Source: Solimonas sp. K1W22B-7 (GTDB taxonomy: Bacteria > Pseudomonadota > Gammaproteobacteria > Nevskiales > Nevskiaceae). Taken from it: a stretch of 64,000 nucleotides of DNA. The stretch covers positions 3,844,001 through 3,908,000 of the forward strand of contig NZ_CP031704.1 of NCBI RefSeq assembly GCF_003428335.1. The letters are read 5' to 3'. The first letter of the stretch is position 1; each line of letters begins with the position of its first letter. Below the pieces are notes generated by a model, which searched no databases, was not told where the DNA came from, and worked only from the letters and a program-made list of their open reading frames with translations. Positions 1-7,609 of the stretch are shown piece after piece. A program made the translations under genes and the position numbers.

Positions 1-195
1 ACGCTGGAAACCCTGCTGCAGACGCCGCGCCTGCGCTGGCCCGACGGGTTCAGCTTCGGCCCGGACGGCTGGCTTTATGTCAGCTGCTCCAGCCTGCACC
101 AGGTGATCGGCCTGCCGCAGTCCAGCGTCGCCGCCCATGCGCCCTACCCCGTATTCCGGTTCAAAGCCCCGGTCGCCGGCATCCCGGGGCACTGA
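1..195 (+). CDS. C-terminal end of a yellow/major royal jelly-like protein (partial)
   Basis: The frame is open from the left edge and ends at TGA 193-195, giving the last 64 residues. The text RWPDGFSFGPDGWLYVSCS followed by HAPYPVFRFK resembles the last blade of bacterial proteins related to insect yellow/major royal jelly proteins (beta-propellers, sometimes annotated L-dopachrome tautomerase-related). The repeated Asp-Gly turns and the closing PVFRFK fit a final propeller blade. The substrate and cellular location cannot be judged because the N-terminus lies outside the window. It is followed after 94 bases by opgG with no clear terminator between. Confidence 0.6.
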   Translation, partial: TLETLLQTPRLRWPDGFSFGPDGWLYVSCSSLHQVIGLPQSSVAAHAPYPVFRFKAPVAGIPGH

Positions 196-289
196 TGGCG
201 TTCAGCCGCGAGCAAGCCCAGCCCCTGCACTCTCCTGTGTTCTTTTAGAATCGCGCGCAAAATCCCGGATCCAACCGCTGCCGACCTGC

Positions 290-1807
290 ATGCCCACCCT
301 GTCCCGCTGCCTGCTGACGATGTTCTTCGCCCTGGCGCTGGCCGGCCCGGCGCAGGCCTTCAGCTTCAATGACGTCGCACGGCGCGCCCAGAGCCTGTCG
401 GAGCGCTCCTATGAGAAGCCGGACACCCGGCTGCCCAAGGAAGTGGCCGACCTGGGCTACGACCAGTACCGCGACATCCGCTTCCGCCAGGACCAGTCGC
501 TGTGGCGCAAGGCCAAACTGCCTTTCGAACTGCAGTTCTTCCACCCGGGGCTGTACTACAACCAGGAAGTGAAGATCAACCTGGTCACGGCACAGGGCGT
601 CACGCCGTTCCGCTTCAACCCCGACTACTTCGACTACGGCCGCAACAACGTCGACCGCAGCAAGCTGCGCGACCTGGGCTATGCCGGCTTTCGCGCGCAT
701 TACCCGCTCAACTCCAAGAACTACAAGGACGAGCTGATCGTCTTCCTCGGCGCCAGCTACTTCCGCGCCCTGGGCAAGGGCCAGCGCTACGGCCTGTCGG
801 CGCGGGCGCTGGCGGTGGACACCGGCCTGATGTCCGGCGAGGAGTTTCCGCACTTCAACGAGTTCTGGGTGCAGGCGCCCAAGGCCGGCGACCAGGAACT
901 GACGATCTACGCACTGCTGGATTCCAAGCGCCTCACCGGCGCCTACCAGTTCCGCATCAAGCCGGGCGACACCACGCAGATCGACGTCAGGAGCCGCGTC
1001 TACCTGCGCGAGGAGGTCGGCAAGCTCGGCGTGGCGCCGCTGACCAGCATGTACTTCTTCGGCGAGAACCAGCCCAACCAGAACGCCGACTACCGGCCCG
1101 AGGTGCACGATTCCGACGGCCTGCTGGTGCAGACCGACAAGGAATGGCTGTGGCGCCCGCTGTCCAACCCGCGCCGCCTGCTGATCACCTCGTTCTCGGC
1201 CAGCGGCCCGCGCGGCTACGGCCTGATGCAGCGCGACCGCGACTTCCGCCACTACGAGGACCTGGAAGCGCGCTACGAGCAGCGCCCCAGCGCCTGGGTG
1301 GAGCCCAAGGGCAACTGGGGGCCCGGACGCGTGGAGCTGGTGCAGATCCCCACGCCGGACGAGACCAACGACAACATCGTGGCCTACTGGGTGCCGGAGC
1401 AGCTGCCGGCGCCGGGCAAGCCGCTGGACGTGGAATACACGCTGCACTGGCAGAAGCTGCGTGAAACCCGGCCCGAGGGCCTGGCGCGGGCCGTGCAGTC
1501 GCGCTACGGCCACGGCCTGATGCGCGGCAGCGACGACAGCATCCGCTTCCACATCGACTTCGAGGGCGGCGCCCTGCCCGACCTGCCGGACGACGCCAAG
1601 CTGGTCGGCGGCGTCTGGGTGGGCGACAACGGCGAGATCCTGGAGCGCCAGACCTACCGCAACGACGTCACCGGCGGCTGGCGCATCAGCCTGCGCGTGA
1701 AGCGCCAGGACCCGGAAAAGCCGCTGGAACTGCGTGCCGTGCTGCGCAACGACAAGGACACGCTCTCCGAAACCTGGAGCTACATCCTGCCGGGCGAACC
1801 GCGCTAG
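290..1807 (+). CDS. opgG: Glucans biosynthesis protein G, periplasmic
   Basis: This 505-residue protein is the periplasmic OpgG/MdoG needed to build the backbone or branches of osmoregulated periplasmic glucans. The ATG at 290 was chosen because it opens directly into a signal peptide (MPTLSRCLLTMFFALAL, cleaved after AQA) followed by FSFNDVARRAQ, the usual mature start. The open frame extends further upstream, but that part overlaps the preceding gene and lacks signal-peptide character. Length and sequence (for example FFGENQPNQNADYRPEVHDS and WRPLSNPRRL) match the E. coli protein of about 511 residues. opgH begins 9 bases downstream, so the two form an operon as in other proteobacteria. Confidence 0.95.
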   Translation: MPTLSRCLLTMFFALALAGPAQAFSFNDVARRAQSLSERSYEKPDTRLPKEVADLGYDQYRDIRFRQDQSLWRKAKLPFELQFFHPGLYYNQEVKINLVTAQGVTPFRFNPDYFDYGRNNVDRSKLRDLGYAGFRAHYPLNSKNYKDELIVFLGASYFRALGKGQRYGLSARALAVDTGLMSGEEFPHFNEFWVQAPKAGDQELTIYALLDSKRLTGAYQFRIKPGDTTQIDVRSRVYLREEVGKLGVAPLTSMYFFGENQPNQNADYRPEVHDSDGLLVQTDKEWLWRPLSNPRRLLITSFSASGPRGYGLMQRDRDFRHYEDLEARYEQRPSAWVEPKGNWGPGRVELVQIPTPDETNDNIVAYWVPEQLPAPGKPLDVEYTLHWQKLRETRPEGLARAVQSRYGHGLMRGSDDSIRFHIDFEGGALPDLPDDAKLVGGVWVGDNGEILERQTYRNDVTGGWRISLRVKRQDPEKPLELRAVLRNDKDTLSETWSYILPGEPR

Positions 1808-1816
1808 CCTTCGCCG

Positions 1817-4336
1817 ATGAGTACCGAGCAGCTCCGCGCCCGCGTTGACGCCTACCTTGCCCGCCTGCCGCTGGAGCCGGCGCAGGCGGAGACGCTGCGC
1901 ACGCGCGCCGACGCCCTGCTGCGGCGCCACCCGACACCCGATGCCGCCGCCGTGTTCAGCGAGCTGCACGAGGCCCTGGCGGGCGAAGCACCGCCGGCCG
2001 ACGCCCCCTCGCTGGCCTCGATCGAGGCACGGCTGCAGCGCCTGACCGAGGGCACGCCGCACAAGCGCGGCGACGCCGAGCTGGAAAACGCCTTCCAGCG
2101 CGACCGCCAGGGCCGCCTGCGCCTGGTGTCGACGCCGCCGATGAAGCGTGCCTCGATGGTGCCGCGCCCCTGGGACCGCAACCCGCTGGGACGCCTGTGG
2201 CAGTGGCTGGGGGGCCTGGTAGGGCGCGAGAAACCGCACCTGCAGTCGCGCGACGAGCCCTTCGTGCCGGATTCGCCGGTAAGCCAGTCGCCCTGGCGCA
2301 ACGCCGGCCGCAACCGCCGCTTCCTGCTGCTGGGCCTGGTGCTGGCGCAGACCTATGTCGCCAGCTACTTCATGATGGCGGTGCTGCCCTACCACGGCCG
2401 CCACCACCTGGAGATGGCGCTGCTGGCGGTCTACGCCGTGCTGTTCGCCTGGATCTCGGCCGGCTTCTGGACCGCGATGATGGGCTTCTGGGTGCTCCTC
2501 CGGGGCCGCGACAAGTACGCGATCAATGCCTCTGCCGCGCCCAACCTGCCGCTGCCGCCCAAGGGCCGCACCGCGATCCTGGTGCCGATCTGCAACGAGG
2601 ACGTGGTGCGCGTGTTCGCCGGCCTGCGCGCCACCTACGACTCGCTGGCCCGCGCCGGCGTGCGCGAGCACTTCGACTTCTACATCCTCAGCGACACCTC
2701 CAAGGCCGACGTGCGCGTCGCCGAGCTGGATGCCTGGCTCAAGCTGTGCCGCGAGGTGGACGGCTTCAGCCACATCTTCTATCGCCTGCGCCGCCACCGC
2801 ATCAAGAAGAAGGCCGGCAACGTCGCCGACTGGTGCCGCCGCTGGGGCAGCCTGTACCGCTACATGATCATCCTGGACGCCGACAGCGTGATGTCCGGCG
2901 ACTGCCTCAAGCGCCTGGTGCAGCTGATGGAGGCCAATCCCGGCGCTGGCATCATCCAGACCGCGCCGCGTGCCGCCGGGCGCGAGACGCTGTATGCGCG
3001 CATCCAGCAGTTCGCCACCCGCGTCTACGGCCCGCTGTTCACCTCCGGCCTGCACTTCTGGCAGCTGGGCGAGAGCCACTACTGGGGCCACAACGCGATC
3101 ATCCGCGTGGCGCCGTTCATGAAGCACTGCGCACTCGGCAGCCTGCCGGGCAAGGGCGCCCTGTCCGGCGCGATCATGTCGCACGATTTCGTCGAGGCGG
3201 CGCTGATGCGCCGCGCCGGCTGGTCGGTATGGATCGCCTACGACCTGGCCGGCTCCTACGAGGAAATGCCGCCGGCGCTGCTGGACGAACTCAAGCGCGA
3301 CCAGCGCTGGTGCCAGGGCAACCTGCAGAATTTCCGCCTGTTCTTCACCTCGGGCCTGCACCCGGCGCATCGCGCGGTGTTCATGACCGGCGTGATGGCC
3401 TACCTCTCTGCGCCGCTGTGGTTCCTGCTGCTGATCCTGTCCACCGCGGCACTGGCGCTCAGCGTGCACGTGGAACCGCAGTACTTCACCGAGCCCTACC
3501 AGCTGTTCCCCAACTGGCCGGAATGGCACCCCGAATGGGCGCTGCGCCTGTTCGGCGCCACCATGACCCTGCTGTTCCTGCCCAAGGTCCTCAGCGCGGT
3601 GCTGATCCTGTTCCGGCGCCAGGACCTGAAGCTGCACGGCGGCCCCGGCCGCCTCGCCGCCAGCCTGCTGCTGGAGATGCTGTTCTCGGCGGTGCTGGCC
3701 CCGGTGCGCATGCTGTTCCACGCGCGCTACGTGACGGGCGCCCTGCTGGGCTTCGCGGTGCAGTGGAAGTCGCCGCCGCGCGACGACGCCGCCACCCCCT
3801 GGAGCGAGGCGATCAAGCGCCATGGCCTCGGCACGCTGCTGGGCCTGGGCTGGGGCGCCTACGTCTACACGCTGGACAAGGAATTCCTGTGGTGGCTGCT
3901 GCCGGTGGCCGGCAGCCTGGTGATCGCGATCCCGGTGTCGGTATGGAGCTCGCGCGCCGGCATCGGCCGCTGGTTCCGCCAGCGCCGCCTGTTCCTGATC
4001 CCCGAGGAATCCTTCCCGCCGCGCGAACTGCGCTGGCTGCGCGCCGGCCTGCGCCGCAACCGCGCCGAGCCGCCCGATTTCCGCGCCGCGGTGACCGACC
4101 CCCTGGTCAATGCCCTGTCCTGCGCCGCCGGCGTGCCGCGCGAGATGCAGCCGGAGCCGATGCGCCGCACCCGTTCCCTGCTCGTGCAAAAAGCACTGGC
4201 GCGCGGTCCCTCGGGCCTGGGCGACGCCGAGCGCAACCTGCTGCTGGCCGACCCGGTCTGCCTGTCGCGCCTGCACGGCCTGGCCTGGACCGCACCCGAA
4301 GCCTCGCCCGAGTGGAAGCCTTCGTCACCGAACTGA
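1817..4336 (+). CDS. opgH: Glucans biosynthesis glucosyltransferase H
   Basis: This is the inner-membrane family 2 glycosyltransferase that polymerises UDP-glucose into the linear beta-glucan backbone and moves it to the periplasm for OpgG. At 839 residues it is close to E. coli MdoH (847). The catalytic domain shows the DAD metal/nucleotide motif at residues 354-356 (ILDADSVMSGDCL), MSHDFVEAALMRRAGW, and the QRW acceptor motif at 496-498 (QRWCQGNLQN). Membrane segments flank it, for example FLLLGLVLAQTYVASYFMMA before the catalytic domain and several hydrophobic stretches after it. Translation is probably coupled to opgG, which ends 9 bases upstream. Confidence 0.96.
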   Translation: MSTEQLRARVDAYLARLPLEPAQAETLRTRADALLRRHPTPDAAAVFSELHEALAGEAPPADAPSLASIEARLQRLTEGTPHKRGDAELENAFQRDRQGRLRLVSTPPMKRASMVPRPWDRNPLGRLWQWLGGLVGREKPHLQSRDEPFVPDSPVSQSPWRNAGRNRRFLLLGLVLAQTYVASYFMMAVLPYHGRHHLEMALLAVYAVLFAWISAGFWTAMMGFWVLLRGRDKYAINASAAPNLPLPPKGRTAILVPICNEDVVRVFAGLRATYDSLARAGVREHFDFYILSDTSKADVRVAELDAWLKLCREVDGFSHIFYRLRRHRIKKKAGNVADWCRRWGSLYRYMIILDADSVMSGDCLKRLVQLMEANPGAGIIQTAPRAAGRETLYARIQQFATRVYGPLFTSGLHFWQLGESHYWGHNAIIRVAPFMKHCALGSLPGKGALSGAIMSHDFVEAALMRRAGWSVWIAYDLAGSYEEMPPALLDELKRDQRWCQGNLQNFRLFFTSGLHPAHRAVFMTGVMAYLSAPLWFLLLILSTAALALSVHVEPQYFTEPYQLFPNWPEWHPEWALRLFGATMTLLFLPKVLSAVLILFRRQDLKLHGGPGRLAASLLLEMLFSAVLAPVRMLFHARYVTGALLGFAVQWKSPPRDDAATPWSEAIKRHGLGTLLGLGWGAYVYTLDKEFLWWLLPVAGSLVIAIPVSVWSSRAGIGRWFRQRRLFLIPEESFPPRELRWLRAGLRRNRAEPPDFRAAVTDPLVNALSCAAGVPREMQPEPMRRTRSLLVQKALARGPSGLGDAERNLLLADPVCLSRLHGLAWTAPEASPEWKPSSPN

Positions 4337-4375
4337 CATGACGACGTAATACGCCTTCAACGCGCGGTTCATACA

Positions 4376-4402
4376 GTTCGCTCCGTCAAAATAGGAGCGA
4401 AC
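4376..4402 (+). promoter_or_regulatory. Hairpin enclosing the olsB ribosome binding site
   Basis: GTTCGCTCC (4376-4384) and GGAGCGAAC (4394-4402) are perfect 9-base inverted repeats around a 9-base loop. The right arm contains the only plausible Shine-Dalgarno sequence (AGGAG, 4393-4397) for the ATG at 4407. In mRNA the stem would hide the ribosome binding site. There is no T-run, so it is not a standard terminator. A translational control role is inferred. Confidence 0.55.
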
Positions 4403-4406
4403 GCAT

Positions 4407-5195
4407 ATGTCCGCAATCATCGATGGCGATCTTCCGCGCAAGCCGCGCTTCGAACTCGGCTTCGCCGAGACCGCTGCAGAAGTGCTGGAAACCCAGCAGC
4501 TGCGCTACCGCATCTTCGCCGGCGAACTCGGCGCACAGATCGACAGCGGCGCCGAAGGCGTCGACCGCGACCGCTACGACGAATACTGCCGTCACCTGTT
4601 CGTCCGCGAAATGGAATCGGGCCGCATCATTGCCTGCACGCGCATCCTCACCGACGACCGCGCCGCGCTGGCGGGCGGCTTCTACTCCGCCGGCGAGTTC
4701 GACCTGGACATGATCAACGGCCTGCCGGGCCGCGTGATGGAAATCGGCCGCACCTGCGTCGACGCGGAGTACCGCAGCGGCGCCGTGATCGCGACCCTGT
4801 GGCAGGGCATCGCCGCCTACGTCACCAACGAGGGCTACGACTACCTGTTCGGCTGCGCCTCGATCGGCCTGGAAGACGGCGGCGTCGCCGCTCACGCGAT
4901 CCTCGACCAGATCCGCGGCAAGTACCTGGCCCCGGCCTCGCAGCACGTGCGTCCGTACGTGACGCTGCCGGCCGCCGATGCCCGCGCCACCGAAAAGCCG
5001 AAGCTGCCGCCGCTGCTGAAGGCCTACCTGAGCCTGGGCGCCAAGGCCTGCGGCGAACCCTACTGGGACCAGGACTTCAACTGCGCCGACGTGTTCATGC
5101 TGCTCAACGTCTCCGACCTGCACCCGCGCTACGCGCGCCACTTCCTCGGCAAGGGTGCCGAGGAAACCGCGCCGCTCGCTGCGGGCCACGCCTGA
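4407..5195 (+). CDS. olsB: Ornithine lipid N-acyltransferase (OlsB-like, GNAT fold)
   Basis: This 262-residue protein belongs to the haemolysin-like acetyltransferase group that includes OlsB, which transfers a 3-hydroxyacyl chain from acyl carrier protein to the alpha-amino group of ornithine. Supporting text is LRYRIFAGELGAQ near the N-terminus, EYCRHLFVRE, VMEIGRTCVDAEYRSGAVI in the acyl-binding core, and GCASIGLEDGG. The next gene is a PlsC-type acyltransferase, 11 bases downstream, which is the expected OlsA partner. It is a cytosolic, membrane-associated enzyme. The ribosome binding site lies in a hairpin, suggesting regulated translation. An N-acyl amino acid synthase of another specificity remains possible. 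Confidence 0.8.
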   Translation: MSAIIDGDLPRKPRFELGFAETAAEVLETQQLRYRIFAGELGAQIDSGAEGVDRDRYDEYCRHLFVREMESGRIIACTRILTDDRAALAGGFYSAGEFDLDMINGLPGRVMEIGRTCVDAEYRSGAVIATLWQGIAAYVTNEGYDYLFGCASIGLEDGGVAAHAILDQIRGKYLAPASQHVRPYVTLPAADARATEKPKLPPLLKAYLSLGAKACGEPYWDQDFNCADVFMLLNVSDLHPRYARHFLGKGAEETAPLAAGHA

Positions 5196-5206
5196 GGCTC
5201 CGGCGC

Positions 5207-5986
5207 ATGAACACCGCCATCGCCTGGCTGCGCGGCCTGCGCCTGGTCATCCACCTGGCGGTGGGCCTGGGCCTGGCGCTGGCCGTGCGCGTGGACTTCA
5301 CGCGCCGGCTCAGCGGCCCGCGCCTGATGCACTGGTGGACCGGGATGCTGCTGGAGATCCTCAACATCCGCCTGTTCGTCAGCGGCCAGCCGGCCAGCGG
5401 CGCGCGCTTCACGGTGTCCAACCACGTGTCCTGGCTGGACATCCCGCTGATCGGCGCCTGCGAACCCACGCACTTCCTGTCCAAGTCCGAGGTACGCGAC
5501 TGGCCGGTGGCAGGCATGCTGGCCGAGGCCTGCGGCACCTTCTACATCCGCCGCGGCAAGGGTGGCTCGCGGCCGCTGCTGAACCTGCTGGTGCCGCACC
5601 TGCGCGCCGGCGGCAACGTCGTGGTGTTCCCCGAGGGCACCACCACCGACGGCCGCGACGTGCTGCCGTTCCATTCGCGCCTGTTCGCGGGCGCGATCGA
5701 GGCCGGCTGCCCGGTGCAGCCGGTGGCGATCCGCTACGGCCGTGCGCGGGACGGTGCCGCCGTGGCGCCCTTCATCGGCGACGACGACCTGGTGAGCCAT
5801 GTGCTGCGCATCCTGCGCACCCCGGAGCTGGTGGCCGAGGTGACCTACTGCCGGCCGATCCCGGTCCAGTCGATGGACCGCGATACCCTCTGCGCCGCCG
5901 CCCAGGCCGCTGTCCGCGGCGTGCTGGGTCCTGCGGCCTCGGCGGCCATCGCCGAACTGCCGGTGGAGCAGCCCCTGGCCGCCTGA
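5207..5986 (+). CDS. olsA: Lyso-ornithine lipid O-acyltransferase (PlsC family)
   Basis: This 259-residue membrane acyltransferase would esterify the hydroxyl of the lyso-ornithine lipid made by the upstream gene. It has a hydrophobic N-terminal segment (LVIHLAVGLGLALAV, about residues 13-27), the catalytic HX4D motif in NHVSWLD (residues 72-78), and FPEGTTT (141-147) for phosphate or acyl-acceptor binding. Family members that acylate lysophosphatidic acid (PlsC) share these motifs, so the ornithine-lipid assignment rests on the OlsB-like neighbour. The ATG at 5207 lies 11 bases after the olsB stop. Confidence 0.75.
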   Translation: MNTAIAWLRGLRLVIHLAVGLGLALAVRVDFTRRLSGPRLMHWWTGMLLEILNIRLFVSGQPASGARFTVSNHVSWLDIPLIGACEPTHFLSKSEVRDWPVAGMLAEACGTFYIRRGKGGSRPLLNLLVPHLRAGGNVVVFPEGTTTDGRDVLPFHSRLFAGAIEAGCPVQPVAIRYGRARDGAAVAPFIGDDDLVSHVLRILRTPELVAEVTYCRPIPVQSMDRDTLCAAAQAAVRGVLGPAASAAIAELPVEQPLAA

Positions 5987-6054
5987 AGCGGCATGGGGTG
6001 GCCTGCTGCAGGCCCAAAGGGTAGTAAAATGGGCGCAGGTCATACCGAGCAGCC

Positions 6055-7020
6055 ATGAGCACCACCCCTCCTTCCGCAATCAAGCCCATCATCCAGGGCG
6101 AAAAGCTGCGTGGCGCCGACAAGATGGCGCGCATCCCGGTCAAGATCGAGGCCTCCACCACCCTGCTGCGCAAGCCCGAGTGGATCCGCGCCAGGCTGGG
6201 TGAGTCCTCGGAAGTGGCGCGCATCAAAAAAGCCTTGCGCGACAACGACCTGCACACGGTCTGCGAGGAAGCCAGCTGCCCCAACCTGGGCGAGTGCTTC
6301 GGCAAGGGCACGGCCACTTTCATGATCATGGGCGCCATCTGCACGCGGCGCTGCCCGTTCTGCGACGTCGCCCATGGCCGCCCCAACCCGCTGGACCTGG
6401 ACGAGCCGGCCAAGCTGGCGAAAACCATCCGCGACATGCGCCTGCGCTATGTCGTCATCACCAGCGTCGACCGCGACGATCTCAGGGACGGCGGTGCCGC
6501 CCACTTCGCCAACTGCATTCGCGAGAGCCGCGCGCTGTCGCCGACGCTGCAGATCGAGGTGCTGGTGCCCGACTTCCGCGGCCGCATGGACCCGGCGCTG
6601 GCGATCTTCAAGGACACGCCGCCGGACGTGTTCAACCACAACCTCGAAACCGTGCCGCGCCTCTACAAGCAGGCCCGCCCCGGCTCCGACTACGACTGGT
6701 CGCTGGACCTGCTGGAACGCTTCAAGGGCCTGCACCCCGAAGTGCCGACCAAGTCGGGCCTGATGCTGGGCCTGGGCGAGGAGATCGACGAGATCGAGCA
6801 GGTCATGCGCGACCTGCGCGCGCACAAGGTCGACATGCTGACCCTGGGCCAGTACCTGCAGCCCTCGCGCAGCCACCTGCCGGTGGCGCGCTACGTACAC
6901 CCCACCGAATTCGAGCGCCTGCGCGTGATCGGCGAGGAGATGGGTTTCAAGCACGTCGCCAGCGGCCCGATGGTGCGCAGCAGCTACCACGCCGACCAGC
7001 AGGCGCACGGCGTCATCTGA
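6055..7020 (+). CDS. lipA: Lipoyl synthase
   Basis: This 321-residue radical SAM enzyme inserts two sulfur atoms into octanoyl groups on lipoyl domains of dehydrogenase complexes. The auxiliary cluster cysteines are Cys70, Cys75 and Cys81 ([12 protein letters not shown]) and the SAM cluster is CTRRCPFC (Cys96, Cys100, Cys103). The C-terminal [13 protein letters not shown] includes the RSSY serine that ligates the auxiliary cluster. lipB, the usual partner, is not adjacent. The gene is complete and ordinary, and is followed after 8 bases by a small acidic gene that is probably co-transcribed. Confidence 0.97.
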   Translation: MSTTPPSAIKPIIQGEKLRGADKMARIPVKIEASTTLLRKPEWIRARLGESSEVARIKKALRDNDLHTVCEEASCPNLGECFGKGTATFMIMGAICTRRCPFCDVAHGRPNPLDLDEPAKLAKTIRDMRLRYVVITSVDRDDLRDGGAAHFANCIRESRALSPTLQIEVLVPDFRGRMDPALAIFKDTPPDVFNHNLETVPRLYKQARPGSDYDWSLDLLERFKGLHPEVPTKSGLMLGLGEEIDEIEQVMRDLRAHKVDMLTLGQYLQPSRSHLPVARYVHPTEFERLRVIGEEMGFKHVASGPMVRSSYHADQQAHGVI

Positions 7021-7028
7021 AGATCTGC

Positions 7029-7424
7029 ATGGAAATCGAAGACAGCCACGTCGAGAAATTTGCCGCCGTCTGCGCCGAGGCGATCCTCACCTACCTGGAT
7101 TCCGGCGAGCCGCAGTGGGTGACCTGGGACGGCTACTCGCACCGCTTCGACTTCCTGTCGGTGGAGCTGGACCCGCCGGTCCTGCCGGTGGTGCTCAGCA
7201 TCGAGGAAGGCTGGGACCGCATCGGCGACTTCGGCGAGATCACCGACCCGCAGCACGAGCACTTCGACGCCGACGCGCTGCGCGAGGCGATCCAGCAGCT
7301 CCTCACCGACGAGGGCGTGGGCGAGCGCATCCTCAAGCGCTTCCTGGCCAAGCTGGAGAAGCTGGAGGAAGAGCTGGACGAGGATGAAGGGCCCGCCGGC
7401 GTGGCCGGGCCCGACGAGGACTGA
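7029..7424 (+). CDS. Small acidic protein of unknown function
   Basis: This 131-residue protein starts 8 bases after the lipA stop codon. It begins MEIEDSHVEKFAAVCAEAIL and ends in a very acidic tail (EKLEEELDEDEGP). It has no signal peptide or membrane segment, so it is predicted to be cytosolic. The region WVTWDGYSHRFDFLSVELD looks like a small folded domain and the C-terminal third is helical and charged. I do not recognise a family. Its position suggests co-expression with lipA, but that gives no direct clue to its job. Confidence 0.7.
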   Translation: MEIEDSHVEKFAAVCAEAILTYLDSGEPQWVTWDGYSHRFDFLSVELDPPVLPVVLSIEEGWDRIGDFGEITDPQHEHFDADALREAIQQLLTDEGVGERILKRFLAKLEKLEEELDEDEGPAGVAGPDED

Positions 7425-7436
7425 GATGCATCTCCC

Positions 7437-7554
7437 GTGGGAGCGGGCCGTTGGCTTAACTCGGGATGACATGAAGTCATCCCTCGCCAGGGCCAACAGC
7501 AGCCGCGATCTTATTCTGGGGCTACCAAAAGATCGCGGCTAAAGCCGCTCCCAC
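7437..7554. repeat. Composite REP-type palindromic element
   Basis: The outer arms are GTGGGAGCGG (7437-7446) and CCGCTCCCAC (7545-7554). Nested inside are GTTGGC/GCCAAC (7450-7455, 7492-7497), GGGATGAC/GTCATCCC (7463-7470, 7476-7483), and AGCCGCGATC paired with GATCGCGGCT near 7501-7540. The outer arm sequence recurs at 30204-30277 and, in a variant, at 16202-16253. It lies between convergent genes, a typical REP position. Confidence 0.8.
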
Positions 7555-7563
7555 AAAAGCACG

Positions 7564-7595
7564 AAAAAAGGGCCGGCTATTGCCGGCCCTTTTTC
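7564..7595. terminator. Bidirectional rho-independent terminator
   Basis: An 8-base GC stem, GGGCCGGC (7570-7577) and GCCGGCCC (7582-7589), has a 4-base loop and is flanked by six A on the left and five T on the right. It would end the lipA transcript on + and the DUF4394 gene on -. Confidence 0.9.
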
Positions 7596-7609
7596 CTTCT
7601 GCCCCTTTG

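Noticed and set aside
245-4276. Open frame of about 1340 codons on the - strand across opgG and opgH
   Set aside because: Low-complexity translation antisense to two clearly identified genes. It is an artefact of codon bias.
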